A DNA stretch of 33,800 bases, from positions 96,658 through 130,457 of the forward strand of contig FXAI01000011.1 in the NCBI GenBank assembly GCA_900177435.1, given 5' to 3'. Position numbers and translations under genes: made by a program. The stretch comes from Alteromonadaceae bacterium Bs31 (GTDB lineage: Bacteria; Pseudomonadota; Gammaproteobacteria; Pseudomonadales; Cellvibrionaceae). The notes below the pieces were generated by a model. It made no database searches and was not told the origin of the DNA. It worked only from the letters and a program-made list of their open reading frames with translations. Shown here piece by piece: positions 8,777 through 17,501 of this stretch (its first letter is position 1; each line of letters begins with the position of its first letter).

Positions 8777-9627
8777 TAGTTGGCCACCGAGGCTACTTGC
8801 CGAAATAGCCAGTCAAGAGAGTGTTTGTTGACGGCAGCCTTGGAGATATTATGGCCGGCGTCTTCCAGGATTGTGAGTTTGACAGCCTTGTTTCCCGCTT
8901 GATTTAAAGCCTGGGACATTTCCACAGAATTTGAGACGGGTGCGATGCTGTCTTTCGCGCCGTGGAAAACCCAGAGAGGTGTATTTATTACGCTGGCGAT
9001 ACTGGGGTCGCTGCGGCCATTCATAATAAGCCCAGCAGCGAACAAATCGGGAAACCTGTAGAGCATGCTCCAGGCGCCAGTTGCACCCATTGAGCCGCCG
9101 ACAATGTAGATGCGTTGTTCGTCTATGGGGTAGCTATCGAGCAACTCTTTAAGTAGTGCCCTTAGGGCCTGTTCTCGCCAGCCTATTGTGAAATCCTCAA
9201 AATGAATATTTGTGAAAGGTGGTTTGATTGCCGGACTGTCGATCCACTCCAAGTGTTTAGGGCACTGTGGTGCGAGAATAAACGATGAAAGTTCCATATG
9301 AGATTCAGCCATAGCTACTAATTTACGTACGCTTGCATCCAATTGGCTTAAGTTATTATCGCCGCGCCCATAGGCGGTTTGCAGTACCAGAATTAATGGT
9401 TTTTTTGTTTTTTCTGAGATGTCCTTTGGTACGAAAAAACGATAGGGAAGGGTGTGAGCTGGCTTGTCGAAGGTAAAGGTGTGAGCCTGCATTTTTACCG
9501 CTAGCGCTAGGGCGCTGTTCGGTATTTGCTGTGCGCGGGTGTAGCGGCTAAGCGCCAGTAAGGCAAGCACGCATGCCAGGCAAATAAAAGCAAAAATTAA
9601 GACCATGTGCAGTTTACCTATTTTCAT
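8776..9627 (-). CDS. Membrane-anchored alpha/beta hydrolase (esterase/PHB depolymerase-like)
   Basis: The 283-residue protein starts at ATG 9627, where a GAGGA ribosome site sits at the right distance; an upstream in-frame start at 9663 would overlap the NRPS end. Residues about 8-28 form one membrane segment, so the catalytic domain probably faces the periplasm. The hydrolase domain has GGSMG with Ser179, Asp226 (HGAKDS) and His259 (DAGH), a complete triad in the layout of the LpqC/feruloyl-esterase/poly-hydroxybutyrate-depolymerase group. It lies between the NRPS and PKS genes, 10 nt after one and overlapping the other by one base, so it belongs to the pathway. It could trim, release or activate the product outside the cytoplasm. 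Its substrate cannot be read from sequence. Confidence 0.85.
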   Translation of the reverse strand: MKIGKLHMVLIFAFICLACVLALLALSRYTRAQQIPNSALALAVKMQAHTFTFDKPAHTLPYRFFVPKDISEKTKKPLILVLQTAYGRGDNNLSQLDASVRKLVAMAESHMELSSFILAPQCPKHLEWIDSPAIKPPFTNIHFEDFTIGWREQALRALLKELLDSYPIDEQRIYIVGGSMGATGAWSMLYRFPDLFAAGLIMNGRSDPSIASVINTPLWVFHGAKDSIAPVSNSVEMSQALNQAGNKAVKLTILEDAGHNISKAAVNKHSLDWLFRQVASVAN

Positions 9628-9637
9628 TTTTTCCTCA

Positions 9638-12600
9638 TTAGCGCATTTTCCTGCGCTTTGCACTGGGTGCTGAGAAGCCCGTATCTAATGCCGCACGCAT
9701 GCGTGAAGAACGGTCGTCGTCAAGGGGGATTTTAGTCACGGGTTTTCCTTCCAGGTAGGAAGAAAGTGCAGAGACAGTGTTATAACGAAATAGGTCGACG
9801 CTCTTTAAATGTGGAAAGTTTGCATGCAAGCGATTGAACAGTGTCATCAGCATGAAGGAATCTCCGCCGAGATCGAAAAAAGATTTGTCCGGGTCCAGCG
9901 TTTCGCAGTGAAGCAATTCCCGCCATTCATTCATTAGTAAGTTGTAACTGTCCCCTTTAGGTAATGCCGTTTTATCGGGCTTTATGGTACTTAAATCTAT
10001 TTTCGGCAAGGCGGAACGTTGAATTTTTCCGCTGGACCCCAAAGGCATTGTGTCAAGGTTTCGAAAATAACGTGGAACCATGTAGGTGGGCAGGCACTTG
10101 CTTAGTTGCTCTCTAAGCTGACTTACTTCGACCTCTTGCTCACCGCTTGGAGTGAAATAAGCCACCAGGTGTTTTAGTTCCCCCTCTTGCTGAATTACCA
10201 CCGCCGCATTTGAAATTGCCTCTTGGGCTATCAAGGCGGATTCAATGTCGCCAAGCTCAATACGAAGGCCATTTATCTTAATTTGAAAATCTTTTCTACC
10301 GATGTACTCCAGCACGCCTTCGTCGGTCCAGCGAGCGTAGTCGCCGGTGCGATAGACTTTTCCTGCGTCGAAGGGGTTTTCTATAAAACGCTCGGTAGTG
10401 CGTGCCTGGTCGTTAATATAGCCCTGCGCGACTTGCACGCCGCCAATCCAGAGTTCGCCGATTATGCCGATGGGGGCGAGTTTTGCGTTTTCGTCAACCA
10501 CATAAAGAGGCGTATTGGCCACGGGAGCGCCGATGGGTAAATGCTTGCGTTGATCGTTTTTACATTGCCAATAAGTGACGTCTACTGCGGCCTCTGTTGG
10601 GCCGTAAAGATTGTGTAGCGCTACTCCTGGGTAGCAGGAAAAAAACTGCTCCTCTTGCGGCTGGCTGAGTTCTTCTCCGCTACACACTACCGCTCTGAGT
10701 TTACTGCCTGCATCTTGATTCGCTTCAAGAAACAGAGACAGCATGGAAGGCACGAAATGCGTTATGGCGATAGAGTAGCGCCGCATCTGTTCCGCGATTT
10801 TATAGGGGTCTTTATGGGAATCGGCTTGCGCAATGACCAGAGTAGCACCCACTTGCAGTGGCCAAAAAAGCTCCCAAACGGACACGTCAAAGCTGTAGGG
10901 GGTTTTTTGCAGTACCCGCTCGCCTTCTGATAAATGAAGATAAGTTTGCATCCAGAGCAGGCGATTGACGATACCAGCGTGACGATTAACTACGCCCTTT
11001 GGCTCTCCGGTTGAGCCAGAGGTAAATATCACATAGGCCGGGTCATCGGGGTCTATTTTTAGCGGATCTAAGGTGCTTGGGTAGCAGCGCAGGGTATCGA
11101 GAGAAAATTGTATTGCTTTGGAATTGGCCGTATCTTCTGGTTCTTTTACTTTCGTATAAATGCAATGGGAGGCTTCGGCACGTAGCAGAATTGTTTTAAC
11201 GCGTTCGCCAGGAAGATCTGTATCAATGGGCAGGTAAGCACAACCGGCTTTGATTACACCGTAAATGGCAACCAGCATTTCCACACTTCGGGTGCAGTAA
11301 ACGGCTATTACTGCTCGCCTCTTTGCCCCTTGGCTAAGTAGCATGTTTGCGCATTGATTAGTGAGTTGGTCGAACTGCTTATAAGTGAGCGTCGTATCGC
11401 CAAAAATGACTGCTTCGGTATCGGGGCTGCGTTGTAACTGCTGAGCAAACAAGCCTGGTAGGGTAAGGCTGCTTAGGTCCTCTCTGTCAAAGTTGGTGGA
11501 GCTATCGTTAAACTGTTGAAGTTTTTGTTGGTCATCTAAGGGGCAAATGTCCAGGTGGCTTAGCGTATCCATCCGTTTCGTGGCAATTTGCTCTAGTAAA
11601 GAAATATAGGACTTTACAAAGCGCTGAGCCATTGCCTTCGGCCAGAAATGTCCGTCACATTCTAACTGCCCCGTAATGGTGTGTTCTGTTTTCCAGAGCC
11701 TTAAAAATCCATCCAATTGCGCTTGTACGCCGCCTAAATGCAAAGCTTTGCATTGTACGCCCAGTAGATTTAATTGCATGGGTGCTTCGAAGGTATAGCC
11801 AATATTGTAAAGTTGTCTTTCTAGGCCAGATGAAGATACGGATTTAGTAATGAGGGTGGCGGGCAGTTCCTGGTGCCTGTGAGCGCCCAGTAATGCTTTA
11901 CGCGTTGCGCGAAGAATGTCGGAAAAACAAAGTGCGTCAGCAAGTGAAACAGTTAAAGGTAGAGTGTTAACAAAACAGCTAAGGCTATTCTTGAATTCTG
12001 CTTGCTTTCGGTTTGAAAGCGGCACTGCCAATGCGAATTGTTTTTGTCCGCTATACTTGGCAAGCAAGTAGTAATAGGCGGCTAATAAAACAATAAATTC
12101 ATCACTTTTGTGTTCTTTGCAGTAAACCCTGATGTCGGCAGTAAGAGAGGCAGAAAGCCTTAGATCTTGTTCGAAATACTCACCACTCCCTGTTTCCGCC
12201 AGCTCAATTTTTCTATCGATATTGGCCAGCTTCGATTTCCAGTATTCTACGGCCTTTAGTGAGCTTGCGCCTTGTAACCAATGCTTTTGCCAATTGGAGT
12301 AACTTAAGGCTTTATCTGAGCCAAGAGCTTGAGCAACTTCCGGCATACCGTTATACGCCTCGGAAATCAGGTCAGCCAATAAGTTCTTGCTGTGCAGATC
12401 GATAATAATGTGGTGAACAACGATTGAGATATAGCTGAGTGTAGTGCCTTTCAGCGCCACGTGCACCAGCCGCACAAGCGGGCCCATGGCGAGAGACATT
12501 TCCTGATAGGAGTGCTTTTGCAAGTAGCTCAGAGCTTCTGTTTCGTCGCTACAAATTTCTGTAATTTTTTGGATACAATGTGAGTCAGGCATTTGATAAA

Positions 12601-12805
12601 CGCCTGTATCATCAGCTTCAAAACGTACATTAAAGGCGGGTATTTCCCTGGTGATACCTTCCAGGCAGGAAATGAACCGGTCTATATCGAGCTCATTGCA
12701 GCGAAAGGCAGATACCACTAGATAAGCCGGGCCTTTTCCCTGCTGATCGAGTAACCAGAATTGTTTTTGTATCTCGCTAATGGCGTAGCGTTTATTTAGC
12801 GGCAT
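9638..12805 (-). CDS. Nonribosomal peptide synthetase, C-A-PCP, predicted serine-activating
   Basis: A single NRPS module of 1055 residues. The condensation domain (about 1-430) has HHIIIDL at 131-137, with both His and the Asp of HHxxxDG but Leu instead of Gly. The adenylation domain (about 440-930) has TSGSTGEPKG, YGPTEAA, YRTGD and Lys927 in GSSGK. Placing the pocket residues by hand on the standard scheme gives D640 V641 W644 H683 V707 S709 L733 V741 D742 K927, i.e. DVWHVSLVDK. This differs by one residue from the EntF serine code as I recall it. The PCP has Ser983 in GGDSF. There is no thioesterase, so the aminoacyl chain must pass to another protein, most likely the PKS. An N-terminal C domain implies an acyl donor, perhaps the free ACP of the operon. 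It overlaps the PP-loop gene by 14 bp. Confidence 0.93.
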   Translation of the reverse strand: MPLNKRYAISEIQKQFWLLDQQGKGPAYLVVSAFRCNELDIDRFISCLEGITREIPAFNVRFEADDTGVYQMPDSHCIQKITEICSDETEALSYLQKHSYQEMSLAMGPLVRLVHVALKGTTLSYISIVVHHIIIDLHSKNLLADLISEAYNGMPEVAQALGSDKALSYSNWQKHWLQGASSLKAVEYWKSKLANIDRKIELAETGSGEYFEQDLRLSASLTADIRVYCKEHKSDEFIVLLAAYYYLLAKYSGQKQFALAVPLSNRKQAEFKNSLSCFVNTLPLTVSLADALCFSDILRATRKALLGAHRHQELPATLITKSVSSSGLERQLYNIGYTFEAPMQLNLLGVQCKALHLGGVQAQLDGFLRLWKTEHTITGQLECDGHFWPKAMAQRFVKSYISLLEQIATKRMDTLSHLDICPLDDQQKLQQFNDSSTNFDREDLSSLTLPGLFAQQLQRSPDTEAVIFGDTTLTYKQFDQLTNQCANMLLSQGAKRRAVIAVYCTRSVEMLVAIYGVIKAGCAYLPIDTDLPGERVKTILLRAEASHCIYTKVKEPEDTANSKAIQFSLDTLRCYPSTLDPLKIDPDDPAYVIFTSGSTGEPKGVVNRHAGIVNRLLWMQTYLHLSEGERVLQKTPYSFDVSVWELFWPLQVGATLVIAQADSHKDPYKIAEQMRRYSIAITHFVPSMLSLFLEANQDAGSKLRAVVCSGEELSQPQEEQFFSCYPGVALHNLYGPTEAAVDVTYWQCKNDQRKHLPIGAPVANTPLYVVDENAKLAPIGIIGELWIGGVQVAQGYINDQARTTERFIENPFDAGKVYRTGDYARWTDEGVLEYIGRKDFQIKINGLRIELGDIESALIAQEAISNAAVVIQQEGELKHLVAYFTPSGEQEVEVSQLREQLSKCLPTYMVPRYFRNLDTMPLGSSGKIQRSALPKIDLSTIKPDKTALPKGDSYNLLMNEWRELLHCETLDPDKSFFDLGGDSFMLMTLFNRLHANFPHLKSVDLFRYNTVSALSSYLEGKPVTKIPLDDDRSSRMRAALDTGFSAPSAKRRKMR

Positions 12806-13841
12806 AGTCCAACTTAACTCTTTCTATGGCATCATCATCGATGCTTAGCCTTTCTTTAATTACAGGTATTAGGTTTTCTGGCCTTTGGTTTAGCTTATCC
12901 ATGGCTTCGCTCCTGCTTAACAGGTTTTCGCGAATAAGGTGGCTTAGCTCCAATTCGTAGGGGTTGTAGTCAAATATTTTTTCATGCACGTGGTTGCTGA
13001 ATGTGTTTAGCATGCAATTGCTGGAACAGCCATCCACATCTCCAGGGCTAGTCCAGCCGAGCTTTCGAACCTGCTCAAGAATCGCCTGTTCGCTTATATT
13101 TTCAATACAAAGAATGTTGACGGTATGGGGGTAGTTTAAAGTATCTTCCAGCGATGCCGAGTTGATGCTCAGATAGTTATCTACACTGGGGCCCACCAGC
13201 TCGCGTAGTTTTTGCAAAGAGGCCTGCCGCGACTCGGCGAGAAATTTCTGATTGTTTTTATAAATAATGGAATTTAGCGGTATTTGGCCTAGCGTGAATC
13301 CCGCCAGAATAAATGGAATGTGTTTTTCCAGCGCCATTTTTAATGCGGTAGTGTTCACCATGGAAATACAAGAGTTACACACCGCAGATATACGGCTCAG
13401 CGTATTCTTGTTATAAATTGCATTTTCCACGCTGGCCTTTGTAATAGCGTTAAAGTGCTTGACGTTAGGCTTAAACACTACGTGGTCTACACCTAGGTTG
13501 TTTGTTACTGTTCGAATATTGCCCCAGGCTGCAGGTGAAATAAAATCGTTATCCAGAGTAAAGGCTAGAACCCGTAGTTTGTACTTTTCTATGGCAAGTT
13601 GCAGGGTATAAGTGCTGTCTTTCCCTCCGCTGTAACAGACAATAGCATCGTAATCACCTTTACATTGATTGCCGTCGAATAGTTCATCTATCTTCTTTTT
13701 CGCGTCCTTTATCATTTGATCAGTATCCACGTACTGATTACTTTTGTTGCAATAACTGCAGACGCCGTTCGCGTCAAATTTTATGCGAGGGAAGCTCTCG
13801 GACAATACGCACTTAGTACAACGTTTTCTTGTAAGGCTCAT
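12792..13841 (-). CDS. PP-loop ATPase, N-acetyl sugar amidotransferase-like
   Basis: The 349-residue protein starts with a probable zinc knuckle (Cys8, Cys11, Cys28, Cys31) and then the PP-loop SGGKDST (71-77), which binds ATP and adenylates a carbonyl oxygen. More Cys pairs follow (CNSC near 160 and GCSSNC near 280). This layout matches the WbpG/N-acetyl sugar amidotransferase family, which makes acetamidino sugars using ammonia from a partner glutaminase. No sugar pathway surrounds it; the partners here are an AsnB-type amidotransferase, an ACP and an NRPS. I infer that it may amidate or amidinate a pathway intermediate. Sulfur transfer is an alternative given the Cys pairs. The start ATG overlaps the ACP stop as ATGA, showing translational coupling. 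Confidence 0.8.
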   Translation of the reverse strand: MSLTRKRCTKCVLSESFPRIKFDANGVCSYCNKSNQYVDTDQMIKDAKKKIDELFDGNQCKGDYDAIVCYSGGKDSTYTLQLAIEKYKLRVLAFTLDNDFISPAAWGNIRTVTNNLGVDHVVFKPNVKHFNAITKASVENAIYNKNTLSRISAVCNSCISMVNTTALKMALEKHIPFILAGFTLGQIPLNSIIYKNNQKFLAESRQASLQKLRELVGPSVDNYLSINSASLEDTLNYPHTVNILCIENISEQAILEQVRKLGWTSPGDVDGCSSNCMLNTFSNHVHEKIFDYNPYELELSHLIRENLLSRSEAMDKLNQRPENLIPVIKERLSIDDDAIERVKLDYAAK

Positions 13842-14089
13842 GTGGCTCGTTTCCTCTCAGCAAAATCAATCATTTTGTTGACTGATCCGAAGTTGTCTCG
13901 AATTAAATCTGCCTCTTCGATAGTTATCTCAAAAGATTTTTCCAGGAAGCTGCTTATTTCGACCAGGCCAAAGGAATCAATGATGCCCTCGTCAATTAAT
14001 GATTGGTCTACAGGGATTTCCTCAATATCTACCATGTAGTTATCTGAAATAAAGTGAAGTAGTGATTTTTTTGCTTCGCTTTTATTCAT
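13838..14089 (-). CDS. Free-standing acyl carrier protein
   Basis: An 83-residue acidic helical protein of normal ACP length. Ser39 in the DSF motif (GIIDSFGLVEI) is the phosphopantetheine site. Such discrete carriers hold an acyl or aminoacyl group for tailoring or loading. In this operon it lies between the amidotransferase and the PP-loop gene and could present the substrate those enzymes act on, or feed the acyl donor to the NRPS condensation domain. It begins 27 nt after the asnB-like stop and overlaps the next gene by 4 bp. No phosphopantetheinyl transferase is present in the window, so activation must come from elsewhere. Confidence 0.88.
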   Translation of the reverse strand: MNKSEAKKSLLHFISDNYMVDIEEIPVDQSLIDEGIIDSFGLVEISSFLEKSFEITIEEADLIRDNFGSVNKMIDFAERKRAT

Positions 14090-14116
14090 GCTCAGTTCTC
14101 TGTTTGCTTGATTATG

Positions 14117-16090
14117 CTATTCGGAAATATCGACAGTGCATCGGCTGTGGTCGATATTTAGGATTCGTGGTGTGTTTATCCAGTGCTGGCAGGCTTGTGT
14201 GGAAAGCATGTAAATAAATAGCATGTTGTCCCGGTAGCCGACCTGCTGCGGTACACCCTTGCTAAACTTTTTCAGAAAACGCGCAACCTGTTTTTGATCA
14301 AACAGCCCGTAGGATGCAATTTTTTCTGGAGATAATAATTCTTCGGCACTGTCTACCAGTGAGTTGCCTTTAAAAAAAGCAGCTATATCCGGAGCCATGT
14401 AGGGGCGTTTGGGGCGATTGATGACGCTGTCTGGAATGCAAGCTTTGAACGCTTCTTTTAGTATGTGTTTTTGTGAAAACCCATTTAATTTATGTTCGTC
14501 CTGCAGTGAGAATACGAAATCTATAAGTTCGTGGTCGAGAAAGGGGTAGCGCCCTTCGATACTATTGCCAAGCGCCATGCGATCCCCTTGAGAGGAGAGT
14601 AAATAGCCTTGTAGAAGCGTTTTAATCTCCAGGAAGGAATTCTTTTGCAGTAAGCTCCAATCAGAATAGTTACTTGGCAGCATGTCTGAAAGCTTATGAT
14701 TGAGTGCTTCCTGGTCGCTGCTTATTGCGAGGTCCTTGTTAAGAAAGTTTTTTATGGCTCTGTTGTTACTCATGCGAATATTTAAACCCGCAAAATTGTT
14801 GTCAAAACTTTCTAAAAAACCTTCGTAGTACATCTTGATAAGACCAAACTTCCTGGGGTCGGCGTAGTGGTCAAGGTGTGGGTAGAGCGCTTTAATGGCC
14901 TGGTCTATTGCAGGGTTGTTGCCCGAGTCTTTCCAGTTTTGAAGTATTTTTAACTCTTTAAAGGTGTCGTAGCCAAATAATATTTCATCGGCACCTTCAC
15001 CCGTGAGTACCACTACGATGTCGGTTTCCCGAACTTTTTGAGACAGTTTGTACAGTGGAATGGGCGCTGTGCGAAACAGCGGTCGTTCACAGTGGTAGAC
15101 GGCCTCGAGGAAGTTGTCGCTAATTGCCTGGTGGTTGATGGAAACCGATTCGTGCTGAGAGTTTATGGCTTCACTCACCAGTCGTTGGTATTCGCCTTCG
15201 TCGAATTGGGCATCGTCAAACTCAACAGAAAAGGTGCGAAATTGTTCCTGTTTTTGCTGTTTAGTCAGGTACGCGATTACCGAAGAATCAATGCCGCCGC
15301 TTAAATAGGCGCCCACAGGTACATCGGCGCGCAAGCGCAGCTCTACACTGCGTGCCAGATGTTCTTTAAACGCTTCTTTAGCCTCGGAGAAATTGAGTTT
15401 TGAGGCATTGTGTTGAGCTTGACCGATTTCGTAATAACGATGGCTTTCAGTTCGGCGGCTGTCTTTGTAGATTTCCACGCTGCCAGAGCAAAGGCTGCGA
15501 ATATTTTTATATACAGTATCGCTGCCCAGTGTGTTCCACAGTAACGCATGCTCGAAAAGGTGTTGAGGGTTAAACTGTCTTTCGCCAGGGAAAAGGGCAT
15601 CGAAGGCCTTCATCTCCGAGCTGAAATATACCGCACCCTGGTGTTCCCATATATAGAGTGGGCGCATGCCCAGGCGATCTCGCGCCACTATCAGCTCTTT
15701 TTTCTGTTTATCCCAAAGTAGGAAAGCAAATTGTCCATTGAGCTTGGAAAGGCAGTCGATTCCATCTCGTTCATAAAGTTTAAGCACGACTTCGGTATCA
15801 CAGTGGCTGCGAAATACCGCACCGCCCGCTTCCAGCTCGCGACGTAATTCATAGTGGTTGTAAATCTCGCCGTTATACACCAGTACACAGCGTTCGGAGT
15901 TAAGCGGTTGGTCTCCCCCTGTAACATCGAAAATGGAGAGGCGAGAGTGGCCAAGCGCTATACCTGGAGCGCTATAAATTCCCCAGCCATCGGGGCCGCG
16001 GTGCGATAGCTGTGCGACGCCCTTACAAGCTTGCTCTTTTAGTTCGGCCGGTGGGCCGTCTGCTTGAATTATTCCGAATATTCCACACAC
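14117..16090 (-). CDS. Asparagine synthase (glutamine-hydrolysing) family amidotransferase
   Basis: The first gene of the biosynthetic operon encodes 657 residues. Translation starts at GTG 16090 with an AGAGG site upstream, placing Cys2 (MCGIFGI) as the N-terminal glutaminase nucleophile after Met removal. The glutaminase half runs to about 210. The synthetase half has the ATP-binding SGGIDSS (264-270) and LTGEGADE. Retention of Cys2 argues against a beta-lactam synthetase, the AsnB relatives that lose glutaminase function. It should make an amide from a carboxylate, glutamine and ATP. AsnB-like proteins are also standard members of exosortase-type EPS loci (exosortase A system-associated amidotransferases), and such a locus lies 3.7 kb away on the other strand. 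The true acceptor is unknown; housekeeping asparagine synthesis is unlikely in this setting. Confidence 0.88.
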   Translation of the reverse strand: MCGIFGIIQADGPPAELKEQACKGVAQLSHRGPDGWGIYSAPGIALGHSRLSIFDVTGGDQPLNSERCVLVYNGEIYNHYELRRELEAGGAVFRSHCDTEVVLKLYERDGIDCLSKLNGQFAFLLWDKQKKELIVARDRLGMRPLYIWEHQGAVYFSSEMKAFDALFPGERQFNPQHLFEHALLWNTLGSDTVYKNIRSLCSGSVEIYKDSRRTESHRYYEIGQAQHNASKLNFSEAKEAFKEHLARSVELRLRADVPVGAYLSGGIDSSVIAYLTKQQKQEQFRTFSVEFDDAQFDEGEYQRLVSEAINSQHESVSINHQAISDNFLEAVYHCERPLFRTAPIPLYKLSQKVRETDIVVVLTGEGADEILFGYDTFKELKILQNWKDSGNNPAIDQAIKALYPHLDHYADPRKFGLIKMYYEGFLESFDNNFAGLNIRMSNNRAIKNFLNKDLAISSDQEALNHKLSDMLPSNYSDWSLLQKNSFLEIKTLLQGYLLSSQGDRMALGNSIEGRYPFLDHELIDFVFSLQDEHKLNGFSQKHILKEAFKACIPDSVINRPKRPYMAPDIAAFFKGNSLVDSAEELLSPEKIASYGLFDQKQVARFLKKFSKGVPQQVGYRDNMLFIYMLSTQACQHWINTPRILNIDHSRCTVDISE

Positions 16091-16556
16091 AGCTATTGCC
16101 TCTTGGATGGCTGATAGCTGCCTATGCCCTTATGTGCCAAAAGGACTAAATGTGTCGACGGTCATGCAAATTTTTGATGGCTGGAATTAAGACCTGCATT
16201 GCAATTTGCATGCGCTCCGAAGACCAGGAGTATGGCTGGATTCGAATATTCAGCGGAGCGTAATGTGGCTTTGAGCATAGCTAGCTATTTCATTGTTTTT
16301 ATAGCAAATTCTCGCCGGGAGCACACACATACTTGGGGGTGAAAACAGCTCTGGTTGACTTGAATTAAACTAACAGCAAGTTGCTAAATAAACGTATGAA
16401 ATTTAATGTGAGCCAGCCATAACTACAATGGTTTTTAGACGAAGTTGGTGACAGAAAACAGCGTTTTTTTGTTTGTAATTAGTTCTTATTCGTGTGGCGG
16501 TGCGCCGTGATTGGATTGAAGTGACGGGCTTGGGGGCCGGGATTTGTGAGATAAAC
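16091..16556. other. Non-coding leader region upstream of the NRPS/PKS operon
   Basis: No reading frame of useful length is present. The stretch should hold the minus-strand operon promoter. I found no persuasive sigma-70 or sigma-54 pair; a TGGCACA at 16133-16139 (minus strand) has the -12 GC at 9 rather than 10 bases. A wide inverted repeat, CGCTCCG (16213-16219) and CGGAGCG (16254-16260), brackets a partly symmetrical AT-rich core and could be a regulator site. Confidence 0.45.
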
Positions 16557-16594
16557 AAATAAAGGCCACCCCGTCGAGAGGTGGCCGTTTATTT
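16557..16594. terminator. Bidirectional terminator
   Basis: AAATAAAGGCCACC (16557-16570) pairs with GGTGGCC (16580-16586) and, after one bulged G, TTTATTT (16588-16594). Both strands end in T-rich runs. On the minus strand it lies about 165 nt beyond the gene ending at 16761. It separates the surface-protein/GH43 unit from the NRPS/PKS operon. Confidence 0.8.
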
Positions 16595-16760
16595 TCCTTT
16601 ACCTGCGAGTAAAATTCTTGATTAAGATTTAGCTAATATTGCACTTTAAGCGGTGTGTTGCAAGTATTGCTTTAGAGGTTTTGCTTATACACCTCATTAA
16701 TTTCATTTCGATCAAATTTTGGCGTCTGCTACACGTAACATAAGCAAGGTGTGAGGCACT

Positions 16761-17399
16761 TCAGGAGGCCTCTTCGCTGCATCCCTTTTCGCCTTCAGGG
16801 AGTCGTTCGAGGCGAACGCCGCCAATGCTTATATCCAGTTTTCCTTCGCTACTAAGCATGAAGCCATTGACTTTGCTTAAATCAAAATCGTCGCTTTGAA
16901 AGCAGTTGAGTGGGATTGGAAAGAGAAACCATTCGCCGGTTTTCTTTTTGCGTAGTTGTCTGCCAATGCTGATCTCTGCGCGGCAAGGCCAGTGACAATC
17001 TATAGCGGCTTTTACATCTTTATTGGGTTTTTTATTGAGCTTTAAATCGAAGGTTAGTGCAGCCACATCTTTTGCGACTTTCAGGTCCACATCGCTGCCA
17101 ACCAACTTTACTTCCCCTCGTTCTTTCTTGCGTGACCAGACTACGCGCAGTGCATCACCGGAGCCATTGAAATTGTCTGAACTGAGTTCCACTTTTCCGT
17201 TTTTAGATTTACCACTTTTATTTTCCACGTTAACGCCCCATTGGCCGGGGTCACCCAACTGTATAAACCAGTTGCCCTGGGTTTCGCCATTGTGGAAATA
17301 GAAAAAGCGAGGGTCTAAGGGCTCGTCTGCGTGAGTGCTGTAAACATTTAGGCTGATAAGTAGTGTAAGTAGCCATTTTGTGTGTGAGCGTATGTGCAT
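16761..17399 (-). CDS. Secreted protein resembling the ExoP C-terminal galactose-binding-like domain
   Basis: The 212-residue product has a signal peptide (MHIRSHTKWLLTLLISLNVYSTHA, cleavage near THA-D) and a good AGGAG ribosome site before ATG 17399. The remainder looks like one beta-sandwich with the pattern I associate with the galactose-binding-like C-terminal domain of ExoP-type GH3 glucosidases: a conserved Trp-x-V start, GDALRVVW, an LTFDLK strand, a Cys pair in CHWPC, then WFLFPIPLNCF and a final GGVRLE strand. Here it stands alone, without a catalytic domain. It follows a GH43 lipoprotein by 102 bp on the same strand and may help bind the same glycan. No enzyme activity is predicted. 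The family call is from memory of the pattern. Confidence 0.65.
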   Translation of the reverse strand: MHIRSHTKWLLTLLISLNVYSTHADEPLDPRFFYFHNGETQGNWFIQLGDPGQWGVNVENKSGKSKNGKVELSSDNFNGSGDALRVVWSRKKERGEVKLVGSDVDLKVAKDVAALTFDLKLNKKPNKDVKAAIDCHWPCRAEISIGRQLRKKKTGEWFLFPIPLNCFQSDDFDLSKVNGFMLSSEGKLDISIGGVRLERLPEGEKGCSEEAS

Positions 17400-17501
17400 G
17401 AAAGTCTCCTGTTGTTTTTATATCTGTTCGCTGGAGCGTAATCCCTGCCGAGTTTGGTTGTCCCAAGTATTCGTTGTAGCAAAATATTCTTAGATTTAGT
17501 T

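Noticed and set aside
14117-16090. Beta-lactam synthetase
   Set aside because: The glutaminase nucleophile Cys2 is retained, whereas beta-lactam synthetases of this fold have lost it; no carboxyethylarginine-type partner genes are present.
16126-16139. TGGCACA upstream of the NRPS/PKS operon as a sigma-54 promoter
   Set aside because: The downstream GC falls after 9 bases instead of 10, and sigma-54 promoters tolerate almost no spacing change.
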